From positions 434,001-498,000 of the forward strand of contig NZ_LMQI01000004.1 in assembly GCF_001424125.1 (NCBI RefSeq): a DNA stretch of 64,000 bases. The letters are read 5' to 3'. This DNA is from Cellulomonas sp. Leaf395 (GTDB taxonomy: Bacteria > Actinomycetota > Actinomycetes > Actinomycetales > Cellulomonadaceae). Below the pieces are notes generated by a model. It made no database searches, was not told the origin of the DNA, and saw only the letters and a list, made by a program, of their open reading frames with translations. Numbering within the stretch: the first letter of the stretch is position 1; the number at the start of each line of letters is the position of its first letter. This document shows positions 8,694 through 16,558 of the stretch, piece by piece. The position numbers were made by a program, and so were the translations under genes.

Positions 8694-9904
8694 TCGTCCT
8701 CCCACGGTCTGACCAGCGCGACCACGGTGTGCACGAGCAGCACCACAAGGGCCACGTTCCGCGCGGCGAGCGTCAGCGTGACCGCGGGCTGGCCCGCGGT
8801 CACCTCGCTGTAGAACCAGGGGAACACCACCTGCGTCGCCGCCGCGGTGCCCAGCACGAGCCAGGCGGTCGTCCGCCAGCCGGGCAGCTGCAGCGCCAGG
8901 GCGACAGCCACGGGCGCCGCCAGCCAGCCGATGTACTGCGGCGATCCCACCTTGTTGAACACCAGCATCGCCAGCGTCAGGAGCATCGCGCCACGGACCA
9001 GGAGCTCCGTGCGCGCGATCCCGCCGGACCACATCCGGGCACCCAGCTGCTCGCGTCGCCACCACAGCAGCAACGCCGACGCGCCGAGCGCGAGGAAGAA
9101 GAGCGCCCCCAGCACGTCCGCGGCGCCCTGCGTGCCCGGTCCCGTGATCTCCCAGGTGACGAGCGGCTCGTTCAGGTAGCGCGTGATGGACGTGGAGAAC
9201 AGCCCGGCGACCAGCCACGGCGTGGCCCCCGGCGCCTCGATCTGCAGCCCACGGTCCTCCTGCTCGGTGAGGAACGACGACACGTGGGGCAGGCCGCCGA
9301 GCGCCGCGACGGTGCCGACGACGACAGCGCAGACGATCGCGGCCGGCACGACCACGCTGCGCCACGGCCGGCGGACGGCCACGAACAACGCGATCAGCAA
9401 CGCACCGGGCGCGACCTTGACCCACGCGGCGGTCGTCAGGAGCGCGGACGTGATGCGCGGGTGGTTCAGCGCGATGGACAGCGCCACGACGACAACGGGA
9501 GCGATGACGGCGTCGAGGCGGCCCATGGCGACCGGTCCGAGGAGCACGAGGAACGCGAGCCACCACCAGGCGCCCGCGGCGGTCGGGGGCTCGTGCGGGC
9601 GGTCGGGCCGACGCGTGTGCAGCAGGAACGCGAGCGCGACCGCGTCGAGCACGGTGACCATCAGCGCCCAGACCGCCGGATACGCGGAACCGCCGCCCGT
9701 CCCACCGATCGCGGCCGTGAGCATCGGGACGATAGCGCCCGCCGGGTACACCCACGAGCCGGAGAGCACGGGCCACTCGCCGCGGTTGATCCCGAGCCAC
9801 ATCCAGTAGCGGTAGAGGTCGAGGTCCCAGAACGCCTCCTGGGGGATCAGCACCAGGCCGACGAACGCGAGCCAGCCGTGCACCAGGACGAACGCGACCC
9901 ACAC
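8636..9904 (-). CDS. GT87 (DUF2029)-like polyprenyl-phosphate-dependent mannosyltransferase
   Basis: 422-residue polytopic membrane protein with about ten hydrophobic helices. The N-terminal loop after the first helix carries an acidic motif, FWDLDLYRYW, like the Asp-containing loop of GT-C enzymes that use polyprenyl-phosphate sugars. The segment GSPQYIGWLAAPVAVAL near residue 350 is typical of the DUF2029/GT87 family (PimE-like). The likely role is sugar transfer to a glycolipid or cell-wall glycan on the outer membrane face. The GTG start is tentative: the only other in-frame starts upstream are CTG. Its 3' end overlaps the acyltransferase gene antisense. Confidence 0.75.
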   Translation of the reverse strand: MWVAFVLVHGWLAFVGLVLIPQEAFWDLDLYRYWMWLGINRGEWPVLSGSWVYPAGAIVPMLTAAIGGTGGGSAYPAVWALMVTVLDAVALAFLLHTRRPDRPHEPPTAAGAWWWLAFLVLLGPVAMGRLDAVIAPVVVVALSIALNHPRITSALLTTAAWVKVAPGALLIALFVAVRRPWRSVVVPAAIVCAVVVGTVAALGGLPHVSSFLTEQEDRGLQIEAPGATPWLVAGLFSTSITRYLNEPLVTWEITGPGTQGAADVLGALFFLALGASALLLWWRREQLGARMWSGGIARTELLVRGAMLLTLAMLVFNKVGSPQYIGWLAAPVAVALALQLPGWRTTAWLVLGTAAATQVVFPWFYSEVTAGQPAVTLTLAARNVALVVLLVHTVVALVRPWEDDQPDALRRQERITSASPAA

Positions 9905-10035
9905 GGCCGTGGTGGAGTGCAGCAGGCGGCGGAGCAGGACGACCTCCGAGGTTGGGCCGGACGTGGCCGACGGGCGGGCAGGGGTTCAGGCTAGCCCGCG
10001 CGCCGGGCCCGTCGCGGTCCCTCTCGCTGTGAGTG

Positions 10036-10179
10036 TCAGCCGGTGCGGGGCGGGGCCACCGGCGGAAGCACGCGCTCGCCGTCGACGTACTCGTCGTCAC
10101 GCGGCGGGTCGTCGGGTGCGGGCGGTGCGTCCGGAGCCGTGGCCCGCACAGGGTCGGGTGTGACGTCTGGCTCGGTCAT
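10036..10179 (-). CDS. Small acidic Pro-rich hypothetical protein (47 aa)
   Basis: A short frame beginning MTEPDVTPDPVRAT and ending PPVAPPRTG, rich in Pro, Asp and Glu and probably disordered. Its ATG has a clear GAGGGAGGT ribosome site, about 6 bases upstream, which is the main support for calling it. An in-frame extension upstream exists but lacks such a site. It lies downstream of the LytR_C gene on the same strand with an 84-bp gap. No function is recognisable. Confidence 0.5.
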   Translation of the reverse strand: MTEPDVTPDPVRATAPDAPPAPDDPPRDDEYVDGERVLPPVAPPRTG

Positions 10180-10263
10180 CGTCGACCTCCCTCGTCGTCC
10201 GTGGTCGGTGACCACGGCAGACACCCACGGTCGCACGGTCCTCACGGCCGCGCACGACGGGCG

Positions 10264-10896
10264 TCAGCCGGCGGCGGGGGTCTCCGTCGCGGCGGGGACG
10301 GCCGGTGCGACCACCTCGTCGAACGGGGTGCAGCCGGGCGGAGCCACGAGCGGGACTGCGGGGTCGAGGCCGACCGTGTCGATGGGCTTGAGCTCGGCGA
10401 ACTCCGCGCCCAGCGCCAGGTCCAGGCTGGCGTCCGGTCGGGGGTCGAGCACGAGGACCGCGCCGTCGATGTGCGCGGCGAGGGTGTACGCCTGGGCCAC
10501 GCCGCCGACCCCGAAGATGATGCGAGCTGTGCCGTCGTAGGAAGCGGCCGCGTTCTCCGTGGCCGCGACGACGAAGCGGCGCTCCGACAGGGCAGCCCCC
10601 GTCGCACCGGCCAGGCCGACCCGGTTGGTCGCGTTGAAGACCTTCACCGTGATCTGGTCGTAGGCCACCGGCAGCGCCCCGGCCGGGGGGCACGGGTACG
10701 GGTCCTGCGCAGCCGTGGGTGTGGCCACGGCTTGGAAGTCGCGGGCGAACACGGGCAGGTTCAGGCTTCCGGTGAACATCGCCGCGGCGCCGAGCCCGGC
10801 GAGCGCGAGGGCAGCGAGCAGCACGCCGAAGATGACGGCCTGCCGCTCGTGCATGTGCCGTCGACGCAGCTGCCGGGCCCGGTCCTGCTCGCTCAC
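10264..10896 (-). CDS. LytR_C domain membrane-anchored protein
   Basis: 210 residues: a charged cytoplasmic N-terminus, one transmembrane helix (about 19-43) and an extracytoplasmic LytR_C domain containing ITVKVFNATNRVGLAGATGAAL, the usual start of that fold (also found in VirR/Rv0431-type proteins). LytR_C domains occur in LCP-associated cell-wall proteins; a standalone membrane-anchored form is a probable cell-envelope accessory factor. The GTG start overlaps the upstream gene's stop in GTGA, showing translational coupling. The C-terminus ends in an Ala/Pro-rich tail. Confidence 0.82.
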   Translation of the reverse strand: MSEQDRARQLRRRHMHERQAVIFGVLLAALALAGLGAAAMFTGSLNLPVFARDFQAVATPTAAQDPYPCPPAGALPVAYDQITVKVFNATNRVGLAGATGAALSERRFVVAATENAAASYDGTARIIFGVGGVAQAYTLAAHIDGAVLVLDPRPDASLDLALGAEFAELKPIDTVGLDPAVPLVAPPGCTPFDEVVAPAVPAATETPAAG

Positions 10897-11189
10897 GTGA
10901 TCACCAGCACCCGTGCGTGCAGCAGCGCGCGCTGGTGCAGCGCGGCCCGGACGGCCCTGTGCAGACCGTCCTCCAGGTACATCACGCCGCGGTACTGGAC
11001 CACGTGCGCGAACAGGTCGCCGTAGAACGTCGAGTCCTCCGCGAGCAGCGCATCGAGGTCGAGGGTGCGCTTCGTGGTGACCAGCTCGTCGAGGCGCACC
11101 TGGCGCGGCGGGACCTCGGCCCACTGCTTGGCCGTCTCGAGCCCATGCTCGGGGTAGGGCCTGCCCTCGCCCACCGCCTTGAAGATCAC
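10893..11189 (-). CDS. Conserved hypothetical protein with ParB-like YLEDGLHR motif
   Basis: 98 residues starting MIFKAVGEGRPYPEHGL. The C-terminal half (RGVMYLEDGLHRAVRAAL) looks like the DGxHR segment of ParB/sulfiredoxin-type folds. Such proteins are common next to LytR_C genes in actinobacteria, and some annotations call them antitoxins; I see no toxin partner, so I leave the role open. The GTG start has no purine-rich site upstream, which suggests a leaderless transcript. It is the first gene of the minus-strand operon with the LytR_C gene. Confidence 0.65.
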   Translation of the reverse strand: MIFKAVGEGRPYPEHGLETAKQWAEVPPRQVRLDELVTTKRTLDLDALLAEDSTFYGDLFAHVVQYRGVMYLEDGLHRAVRAALHQRALLHARVLVIT

Positions 11190-11291
11190 GGAGGGAGTCT
11201 AGGTGACGCGCTCGTCGCCCGTACCTTCTCCGCGGGTGACGTCATCACGAGCCTCACGGGGCGGTGCGCACGGCGGCTTGGATAGCGATTT

Positions 11292-11319
11292 CCGTTGACG
11301 GGAGCGCTCTCGTCAACGG
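11292..11319. promoter_or_regulatory. LacI-family (CelR-like) operator upstream of the PL11 lyase
   Basis: A 28-bp inverted repeat, 13 of 14 positions paired, with left arm CCGTTGACGGGAGC and right arm GCTCTCGTCAACGG. The core GGGAGCGCTC matches the centre of the CelR site TGGGAGCGCTCCCA described for cellulase genes of Thermobifida fusca. It lies 150 bp before the lyase ATG, in the promoter region, and on the far side of the divergent hypothetical gene. Repression by a CelR-like LacI regulator is inferred. Confidence 0.7.
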
Positions 11320-11469
11320 TATCCGGCGAATGTCGTAGCAGGGGTTGACTCGGGTGAATCAGGCGATACGGTCGTGGGCGGTCGGGGTCAACGGCGCCCC
11401 CGGCTTTCCTCGTCGGGAGCCAGCCCTCCACCCGTCGGGGGACGCCTAGCCGATTGAAAGGATTCAACG

Positions 11470-14109
11470 ATGAGTCTGACGCAACGACGAGGTTCTACGC
11501 CGCCACGAGGCCGCACGTCGGCACAGCGCGCCCGCACGATCACTGCCATCGCCGGCTCCGTCGTGCTCGTCGGCACGCTGGCGGCCGTGCCCGCGACGGC
11601 CGCCCCCGCGACGAGCCAGGTCGCCACGACCGGTGGCCACGGACCCACCCGCGGTCCCGACGGTCTGACTCTGGAGCACCTCGACCGCGGACTCGTCGCG
11701 GCCAGCACCCCCGAAGGGGTCTTCCTCTCGTGGCGGCTGCTCGCCAGCGAGGTCACCGGCACCACCGCGACCGGCCTGACCGGACCGGACTTCGCCGTCT
11801 ACCGAGACGGCGCGCTGCTCGGCACGGTCACCGACTCCACCAACTTCGTCGACCCCGCCGGTACTGCGACGTCCCGCTACCGGGTCGCCGCGGTCGTTGA
11901 CGGTGCCGAGGTCGACGGGGCCGAGGCGACCCCGTGGGCTCAGCCCAGCCTCGACATCCCCCTGCACAAGCCGGCCGACGGCGTCACCCCGGTGGGCGAG
12001 GCGTACACGTACTCGGCCAACGACATGTCGGTCGGCGACGTCGACGGCGACGGCCAGTACGAGTACATCGTCAAGTGGGACCCGTCGAACTCCAAGGACG
12101 TGAGCCAGGTCGGCTACACGGGCAACGTCTTCGTGGACGCCTATGAGCAGGACGGCACGCAGCTGTGGCGCATCGACCTCGGCGTGAACATCCGCGCCGG
12201 CGCGCACTACACGCAGTTCCCCGTCTACGACTACGACGGTGACGGCAAGGCCGAGCTGATGATGAAGACGGCCCCCGGCAGCAAGATCACGACGTACGGG
12301 GCCGACGGGTCGGTGCTCAGCGAGGAGTTCGTGACGCTGCCCGGGCGCGACCGCGCCGCGGGAGTCACCGACACCGTCGACTACCGACTGAGCAAGCAGG
12401 GGTACTTCGACCACCTGGTGACCATGCTCGAGGGCTGGAGCAGCCACCCCGAGGTCGTCGCGGGCCACTGGCCCTCGACGGTCGAGGCGGCGCTCGGCAT
12501 CGCGCCGCAGTACGCGTACCCGCTGTCGCACGAGGACGCGACGGCGCTCGCCAACTACTTCATCGACGTCTACGCGCCCAGCCGCAGCGCCCGCAACGTG
12601 CTGCGCAACTTCGAGGGCTTCATCGTCGACGGTCCCGAGTACCTCACGGTGTTCGAGGGGGCGACCGGCAAGGAGCTCCAGACCATCGACTACAAGCCGG
12701 GTCGTGACGACGACGGTCTGCTGTGGGGCGACTACGCGATGGCCCGCATCGAGCCCGGCAACCGCGTCGACCGCTTCCTGGCCGGCGTCGCATACCTCGA
12801 CGGGCAGACGCCGTCGGCGGTCTTCGCCCGTGGCTACTACACGCGCACGACGCTCGTCGCGTACGACTGGGACGGCAAGAACCTCGAGGAGCGCTGGTAC
12901 GTCGACTCGGGTCATGTCCCGATGACCAACCCGTTCAACGACGGCCCGCACGGCCGCGACGGCACCGACCCGGTGTACGGGAAGATCACCACGCAGGGCT
13001 TCCACTCGCTGTCCGCGTCCGACGTGGACGGCGACGGCAAGCAGGAGATCGTCTACGGCGCCGCGACGATCGACGACGACGGCTCTGTCCTGTACTCCTC
13101 GTTCGACACCCTGCCCGCCGGCAGCGCTGCGCCCGGTGAGGTGGTTCGTCTCGGTCACGGCGACGCCATGCACGTGACCGACATCGACCCGGACCGTCCG
13201 GGCCTGGAGATCTTCACGGCCCACGAGGGCGCCACGTACGCGCCCTACGGCATGGCGATGCGCGACGCCAAGACCGGCGAGGTCCTGTTCGGCGTGTACT
13301 CCGGGCGGGACACCGGCCGCGCGATGATCGGCGACGTGCTCCCGTCGGTGCGCGGCAGCGAGGTGTGGGCCAGCCTGCCCGGGGGCTCCGACGCGCTGGG
13401 GCTGTACTCGGCGGCCGGCGCCGTCACCCCGGGCCCCATCCCCGGCACCAACATGAGCATCAAGTGGCTGCCGGACGGGACCACGCAGATCGTCAACGGC
13501 TCCGCGGCGCAGGACGTCACGATCGACGACTGGACCCGGGGTCGTCAGCTGACCGCCACGGGCACGCGGTCGAACAACGGCACCAAGGGCAACCCGTCGC
13601 TGGTGGCGGACGTCCTGGGTGACTCCCGCGAGGAGCTGCTGGTCCGCACCGCGGACTCGTCGGCGATCCGCCTGTTCATCAACACCGGGCTGAGCCACAC
13701 GAAGATGTACACGCTCATGCACGACCCGCAGTACCGGGTCGAGGTGGCCCGTCAGCAGACTACCTACAACCAGCCGTCCTACGTGGGCTTCTACCTGGCC
13801 TCCGACACCGACTACACGCAGGTGCCGGTGCCGTCGTACTTCGCGCCGGGCAGCATCGACGCCCTGCGCGACGCGACCGAGGCGCAGATCGCGGCCGGTG
13901 CGATCACGGGCCCCGTGGTCGGGCCGCTGCTCGCCGCGATCCAGGTGGCCGACAAGACCGCCGACGCGGGCAACGAGGAGGCCGCTGTGAAGTCGCTGAC
14001 GGCGTACGTAGAGCTCCTCACACCGCGGACGGGGCCGTCGACGGTGACACCTGGCGCCCGGGCGCTCCTCGGGTACCAGGCTCAGCAGGTGATCTCGATG
14101 CTCGACTGA
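11470..14109 (+). CDS. Secreted PL11 rhamnogalacturonan lyase with C-terminal FIMAH-like domain
   Basis: 879 residues. The signal peptide has an Arg-rich N-terminus, a hydrophobic core (about 24-40) and an ATA|AP cleavage site near residue 44. The mature start LEHLDRGLVAASTPEGVFLSWR is the PL11 N-terminal beta domain, followed by the beta-propeller with calcium loops such as DVDGDGQYEYIVKWDPSNSK and DYDGDGKAELMMKTAPGSK. PL11 enzymes cleave rhamnogalacturonan I backbones of pectin by beta-elimination (YesW/YesX family). The last 85 residues (from DALRDATEAQIAAG) form a helical FIMAH-like domain instead of a CBM. The ATG has a GAAAGGA ribosome site. A LacI-type operator lies upstream and a strong hairpin downstream, so it is monocistronic. 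Confidence 0.93.
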   Translation: MSLTQRRGSTPPRGRTSAQRARTITAIAGSVVLVGTLAAVPATAAPATSQVATTGGHGPTRGPDGLTLEHLDRGLVAASTPEGVFLSWRLLASEVTGTTATGLTGPDFAVYRDGALLGTVTDSTNFVDPAGTATSRYRVAAVVDGAEVDGAEATPWAQPSLDIPLHKPADGVTPVGEAYTYSANDMSVGDVDGDGQYEYIVKWDPSNSKDVSQVGYTGNVFVDAYEQDGTQLWRIDLGVNIRAGAHYTQFPVYDYDGDGKAELMMKTAPGSKITTYGADGSVLSEEFVTLPGRDRAAGVTDTVDYRLSKQGYFDHLVTMLEGWSSHPEVVAGHWPSTVEAALGIAPQYAYPLSHEDATALANYFIDVYAPSRSARNVLRNFEGFIVDGPEYLTVFEGATGKELQTIDYKPGRDDDGLLWGDYAMARIEPGNRVDRFLAGVAYLDGQTPSAVFARGYYTRTTLVAYDWDGKNLEERWYVDSGHVPMTNPFNDGPHGRDGTDPVYGKITTQGFHSLSASDVDGDGKQEIVYGAATIDDDGSVLYSSFDTLPAGSAAPGEVVRLGHGDAMHVTDIDPDRPGLEIFTAHEGATYAPYGMAMRDAKTGEVLFGVYSGRDTGRAMIGDVLPSVRGSEVWASLPGGSDALGLYSAAGAVTPGPIPGTNMSIKWLPDGTTQIVNGSAAQDVTIDDWTRGRQLTATGTRSNNGTKGNPSLVADVLGDSREELLVRTADSSAIRLFINTGLSHTKMYTLMHDPQYRVEVARQQTTYNQPSYVGFYLASDTDYTQVPVPSYFAPGSIDALRDATEAQIAAGAITGPVVGPLLAAIQVADKTADAGNEEAAVKSLTAYVELLTPRTGPSTVTPGARALLGYQAQQVISMLD

Positions 14110-14150
14110 CGGTCGAGGATCGAGGGGTCGCGAGGGCAAGCGCGACCCAC

Positions 14151-14184
14151 GGGCGCCGGTCGGGATCACTCCCGACCGGCGCCC
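14151..14184 (+). terminator. Rho-independent terminator of the lyase gene
   Basis: Perfect 15-bp stem, GGGCGCCGGTCGGGA pairing with its complement across a TCAC loop, followed by TTCT. It sits 41 bp after the lyase stop codon. Confidence 0.8.
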
Positions 14185-14331
14185 TTCTGCGTGTCGCCGG
14201 TCTGTGCGTTCCTGCCGCGAACAAGCAATGGCTGACGCGACAGCGCGCCGTGGCGGCACTCATGGCTCATGCGTCGGCTGAGGGTGGGGAACGGGGATCC
14301 GGCTCCACCCGGTGGGGCGGCCGCTCACGAC

Positions 14332-14367
14332 GAAGCCCCCGCCGCCTCACAGGGCGACGGGGGCTTC
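14332..14367 (-). terminator. Terminator of the desaturase gene
   Basis: 15-bp arms with one mismatch (GAAGCCCCCGCCGCC against GGCGACGGGGGCTTC), beginning 13 bp beyond the desaturase stop on the minus strand. The U-tract is weak, so it may act on both strands. Confidence 0.65.
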
Positions 14368-14380
14368 ATCGAGCCGAGCG

Positions 14381-15460
14381 TCAGACGCGGTAGAGCGCCG
14401 TCATCGGGCAGTTGAACGGGTCGCGGTCGGGCTTCCCGACGGTGTTCAGGTACTTCACGATGATCGCGTACGACCGCGGCAGCGAGACCTGCACGTACGG
14501 GATGTTGTGCTCCCGGCAGTACGCCTCGACGATCGGCTTCGCGCGGCGCAGGGACGGGCGGGGCATCGACGGGAACAGGTGGTGCTCGACCTGGTGGTTG
14601 AGCCCGCCCATGAGCACGTCGACCCACTTGCCGCCGCCGATGTTCCGGCTGGTCAGCACCTGGCGGCGCAGGAAGTCGAGGCGCGAGTCCTTGGGGATCA
14701 GCGGCATGCCCTTGTGGTTCGGGGCGAACGAGGCGCCCATGTAGAACCCGAAGACACCCATCTGCACGGCCAGGAAGACCAGCGCGATCGGCCAGGACAT
14801 GGCCAGGAAGACGAGGGCGGTGCCGCCGACGAGCCGGATGCTCATCATCACGATCTCAGCGGCACGGTGCTCGAGCTTCTCCCGCGACGAGAGCCGCTTG
14901 ATCGCGGCGATGTGCAGCGCGAGGCCTTCGAGCAGCAGGAGCGGGAAGAAGAACCAGCCCTGGTGGTTGATGAACCAGACCGACAGCGGCTTGGTGCGCT
15001 TCGCGGCCTGCTCGGGCGTGAAGGCGAGGACCTCGAGGTCGATGTCGGGGTCGGTGTCGATCTTGTTCGGGTTGGCGTGGTGGCGCGTGTGCTTGCGCTG
15101 CCACCAGCCGTGGCTCAGGCCGACGAACAGGTCGGCCAGCACGAGGGACGTCCAGTTGTTGGCGCGTCCGTCGGCGAAGATCTGGCGGTGCGCGGCGTCG
15201 TGGCCGAGGAACGCGACCTGCGTGAGGATCACGGCGGCGGCGAAGGCGACGGCTATCTGCCACCAGGAGTCACCCACCAGGATGATCGTGGCGATCAGGC
15301 CGAAGACGGCGACGACGGCGGCGGAGAGCCGCACGGCGTAGTGCGCGGGGCGACGCTTCATCAGGCCGGCGGCCTGGATGGTGCGCGTCAGCTCGGTGAA
15401 GTCGCTGACGGCGCGGTCGCGCGGGCGTTGGGGTGTGTCGGTAAGCGTCTGGGAGCTCAC
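14381..15460 (-). CDS. Membrane acyl-lipid fatty acid desaturase
   Basis: About 359 residues with the three histidine boxes of the diiron membrane desaturases: HDAAH, HTRHH and QVEHH followed by LFPSMPR. The QxxHH third box places it with front-end/acyl-lipid desaturases, but no cytochrome b5 domain is fused. It introduces double bonds into membrane acyl chains using O2 and reduced ferredoxin-type donors, which keeps membranes fluid in the cold. The GTG start (VSSQTLTDTPQRPRDR) was preferred to a longer frame whose first 30 residues look non-coding. It lies downstream of a cold-shock gene on the same strand, with that gene's terminator between. Confidence 0.9.
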   Translation of the reverse strand: MSSQTLTDTPQRPRDRAVSDFTELTRTIQAAGLMKRRPAHYAVRLSAAVVAVFGLIATIILVGDSWWQIAVAFAAAVILTQVAFLGHDAAHRQIFADGRANNWTSLVLADLFVGLSHGWWQRKHTRHHANPNKIDTDPDIDLEVLAFTPEQAAKRTKPLSVWFINHQGWFFFPLLLLEGLALHIAAIKRLSSREKLEHRAAEIVMMSIRLVGGTALVFLAMSWPIALVFLAVQMGVFGFYMGASFAPNHKGMPLIPKDSRLDFLRRQVLTSRNIGGGKWVDVLMGGLNHQVEHHLFPSMPRPSLRRAKPIVEAYCREHNIPYVQVSLPRSYAIIVKYLNTVGKPDRDPFNCPMTALYRV

Positions 15461-15546
15461 GGGGGTCCGTCCTGTCGGTCGTGCAGAGCGCGGCGCGAGT
15501 TCGGTCGGGGGATGAGCTGGATCGGAGGCGCCTCGGTGATGATGCG

Positions 15547-15578
15547 ACGGGACCCCGGCCACAAGGCCGGGGTCCCGT
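15547..15578 (-). terminator. Terminator of the cold-shock gene
   Basis: Perfect 14-bp inverted repeat (ACGGGACCCCGGCC with its complement around an ACAA loop), 28 bp past the cold-shock stop on the minus strand and ahead of the desaturase start. Confidence 0.75.
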
Positions 15579-15605
15579 GCGATGGAGCTATGAGCTCAGA
15601 TCAGC

Positions 15606-15809
15606 TCAGAGAGGCGTGATGTTCGACGCCTGCGGGCCCTTCGGGCCCTGCGTGACCTCGAACTGAACCTTCTGGTTCTCCTCGAGCGTGCGGTAGCCGC
15701 TCGTGGTGATGGCGGAGTAGTGCGCGAAGACGTCGGGTCCGCCGTCCTCGGGGGCGATGAAGCCGAAGCCCTTCTCGGCGTTGAACCACTTCACGGTGCC
15801 AACAGGCAT
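15606..15809 (-). CDS. cspA: CspA-family cold-shock protein
   Basis: 67-residue single cold-shock domain with the RNA-binding motifs [12 protein letters not shown] (RNP1) and VFAHYSAI (RNP2). It acts as an RNA chaperone or antiterminator in the cytoplasm. The ATG giving [10 protein letters not shown] is the conserved family start; an upstream in-frame ATG is not supported by homology. The upstream 298 bp to the next gene on the plus strand holds no other frame I can support; a long structured 5' leader is usual for such genes, though none can be shown here. Confidence 0.93.
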   Translation of the reverse strand: MPVGTVKWFNAEKGFGFIAPEDGGPDVFAHYSAITTSGYRTLEENQKVQFEVTQGPKGPQASNITPL

Positions 15810-16107
15810 GATGCTCTCTTCTCTCACGTGCGGTATGGACAACTCCCGGGTGACCGGGACCGGTATTCACGGTGTTCGTCGTCCGTCTCCGAGGTGGTCC
15901 TCGAGAACGTCCTGCCGGGTTTCCCCTGGCCGTCATGACAAGCGATTCACTGCGACTACAGGTCTAACCGTACGGCACTATGGCTCTGACCGGAACGTAG
16001 GACGTGAAACGGTCTGCTCACACTCCCCGGCGCGGAGGGGTTGGGTCCCCTCTGCGAGCCCCACGGACTGTTGCTAGGTTCGCCGGGACGACGCGCCGGG
16101 AGGATCG

Positions 16108-16515
16108 ATGAGCGAGCACGACGACCGCTGTCCGTGCGGCTCGGGGGAGACGTACGGCGAGTGCTGCGGCCGCTACCTGGCCGCCGGCCGCCGGGCACCG
16201 ACCGCCGAGGCGCTGATGCGCTCGCGCTACACGGGCTTCGCGACGCGGGCCACCCACTACCTGCTCGCCACCTGGCACCCGAGCACGCGGCCCGAGGTCC
16301 TCGAGCTGGACGACGCCATGGTCTGGCACCGGCTGGACGTGGTCCGCACGGACGCCGGCGGCCCGTGGGACGACGCCGGCACCGTCGAGTTCGTCGCCCA
16401 CTACCGGCTCGACGACGGGACCGTGATCGGTCAGCGCGGCCGGCTGCACGAGACCAGCCGCTTCGTGCGCGAGGACGGTCGCTGGCTCTACGTGGACGGC
16501 GGCATCGGCCTGTAG
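16108..16515 (+). CDS. YchJ/UPF0225 family SEC-C motif protein
   Basis: 135 residues opening with the SEC-C zinc motif CPCGSGETYGECCGRYL, then the conserved ALMRSRYTGF and HYLLATWHPSTRP segments, and ending in an NTF2-like fold (FVAHYRLDDG, HETSRFVREDGRWLYVDG). This is the complete YchJ architecture. The molecular role is not established; the SEC-C module binds zinc and, in SecA, mediates SecB or ribosome contact. It precedes the DNA ligase gene by 43 bp. Confidence 0.9.
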   Translation: MSEHDDRCPCGSGETYGECCGRYLAAGRRAPTAEALMRSRYTGFATRATHYLLATWHPSTRPEVLELDDAMVWHRLDVVRTDAGGPWDDAGTVEFVAHYRLDDGTVIGQRGRLHETSRFVREDGRWLYVDGGIGL

Positions 16516-16558
16516 TCCCGACGCGCGGGATGTCGGCGCCGCGCGGCAGGATGCAGGG

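Noticed and set aside
11464-14259. 931-codon minus-strand frame opposite the PL11 lyase gene
   Set aside because: Translation is compositionally biased and featureless; it is the mirror of the lyase codons.
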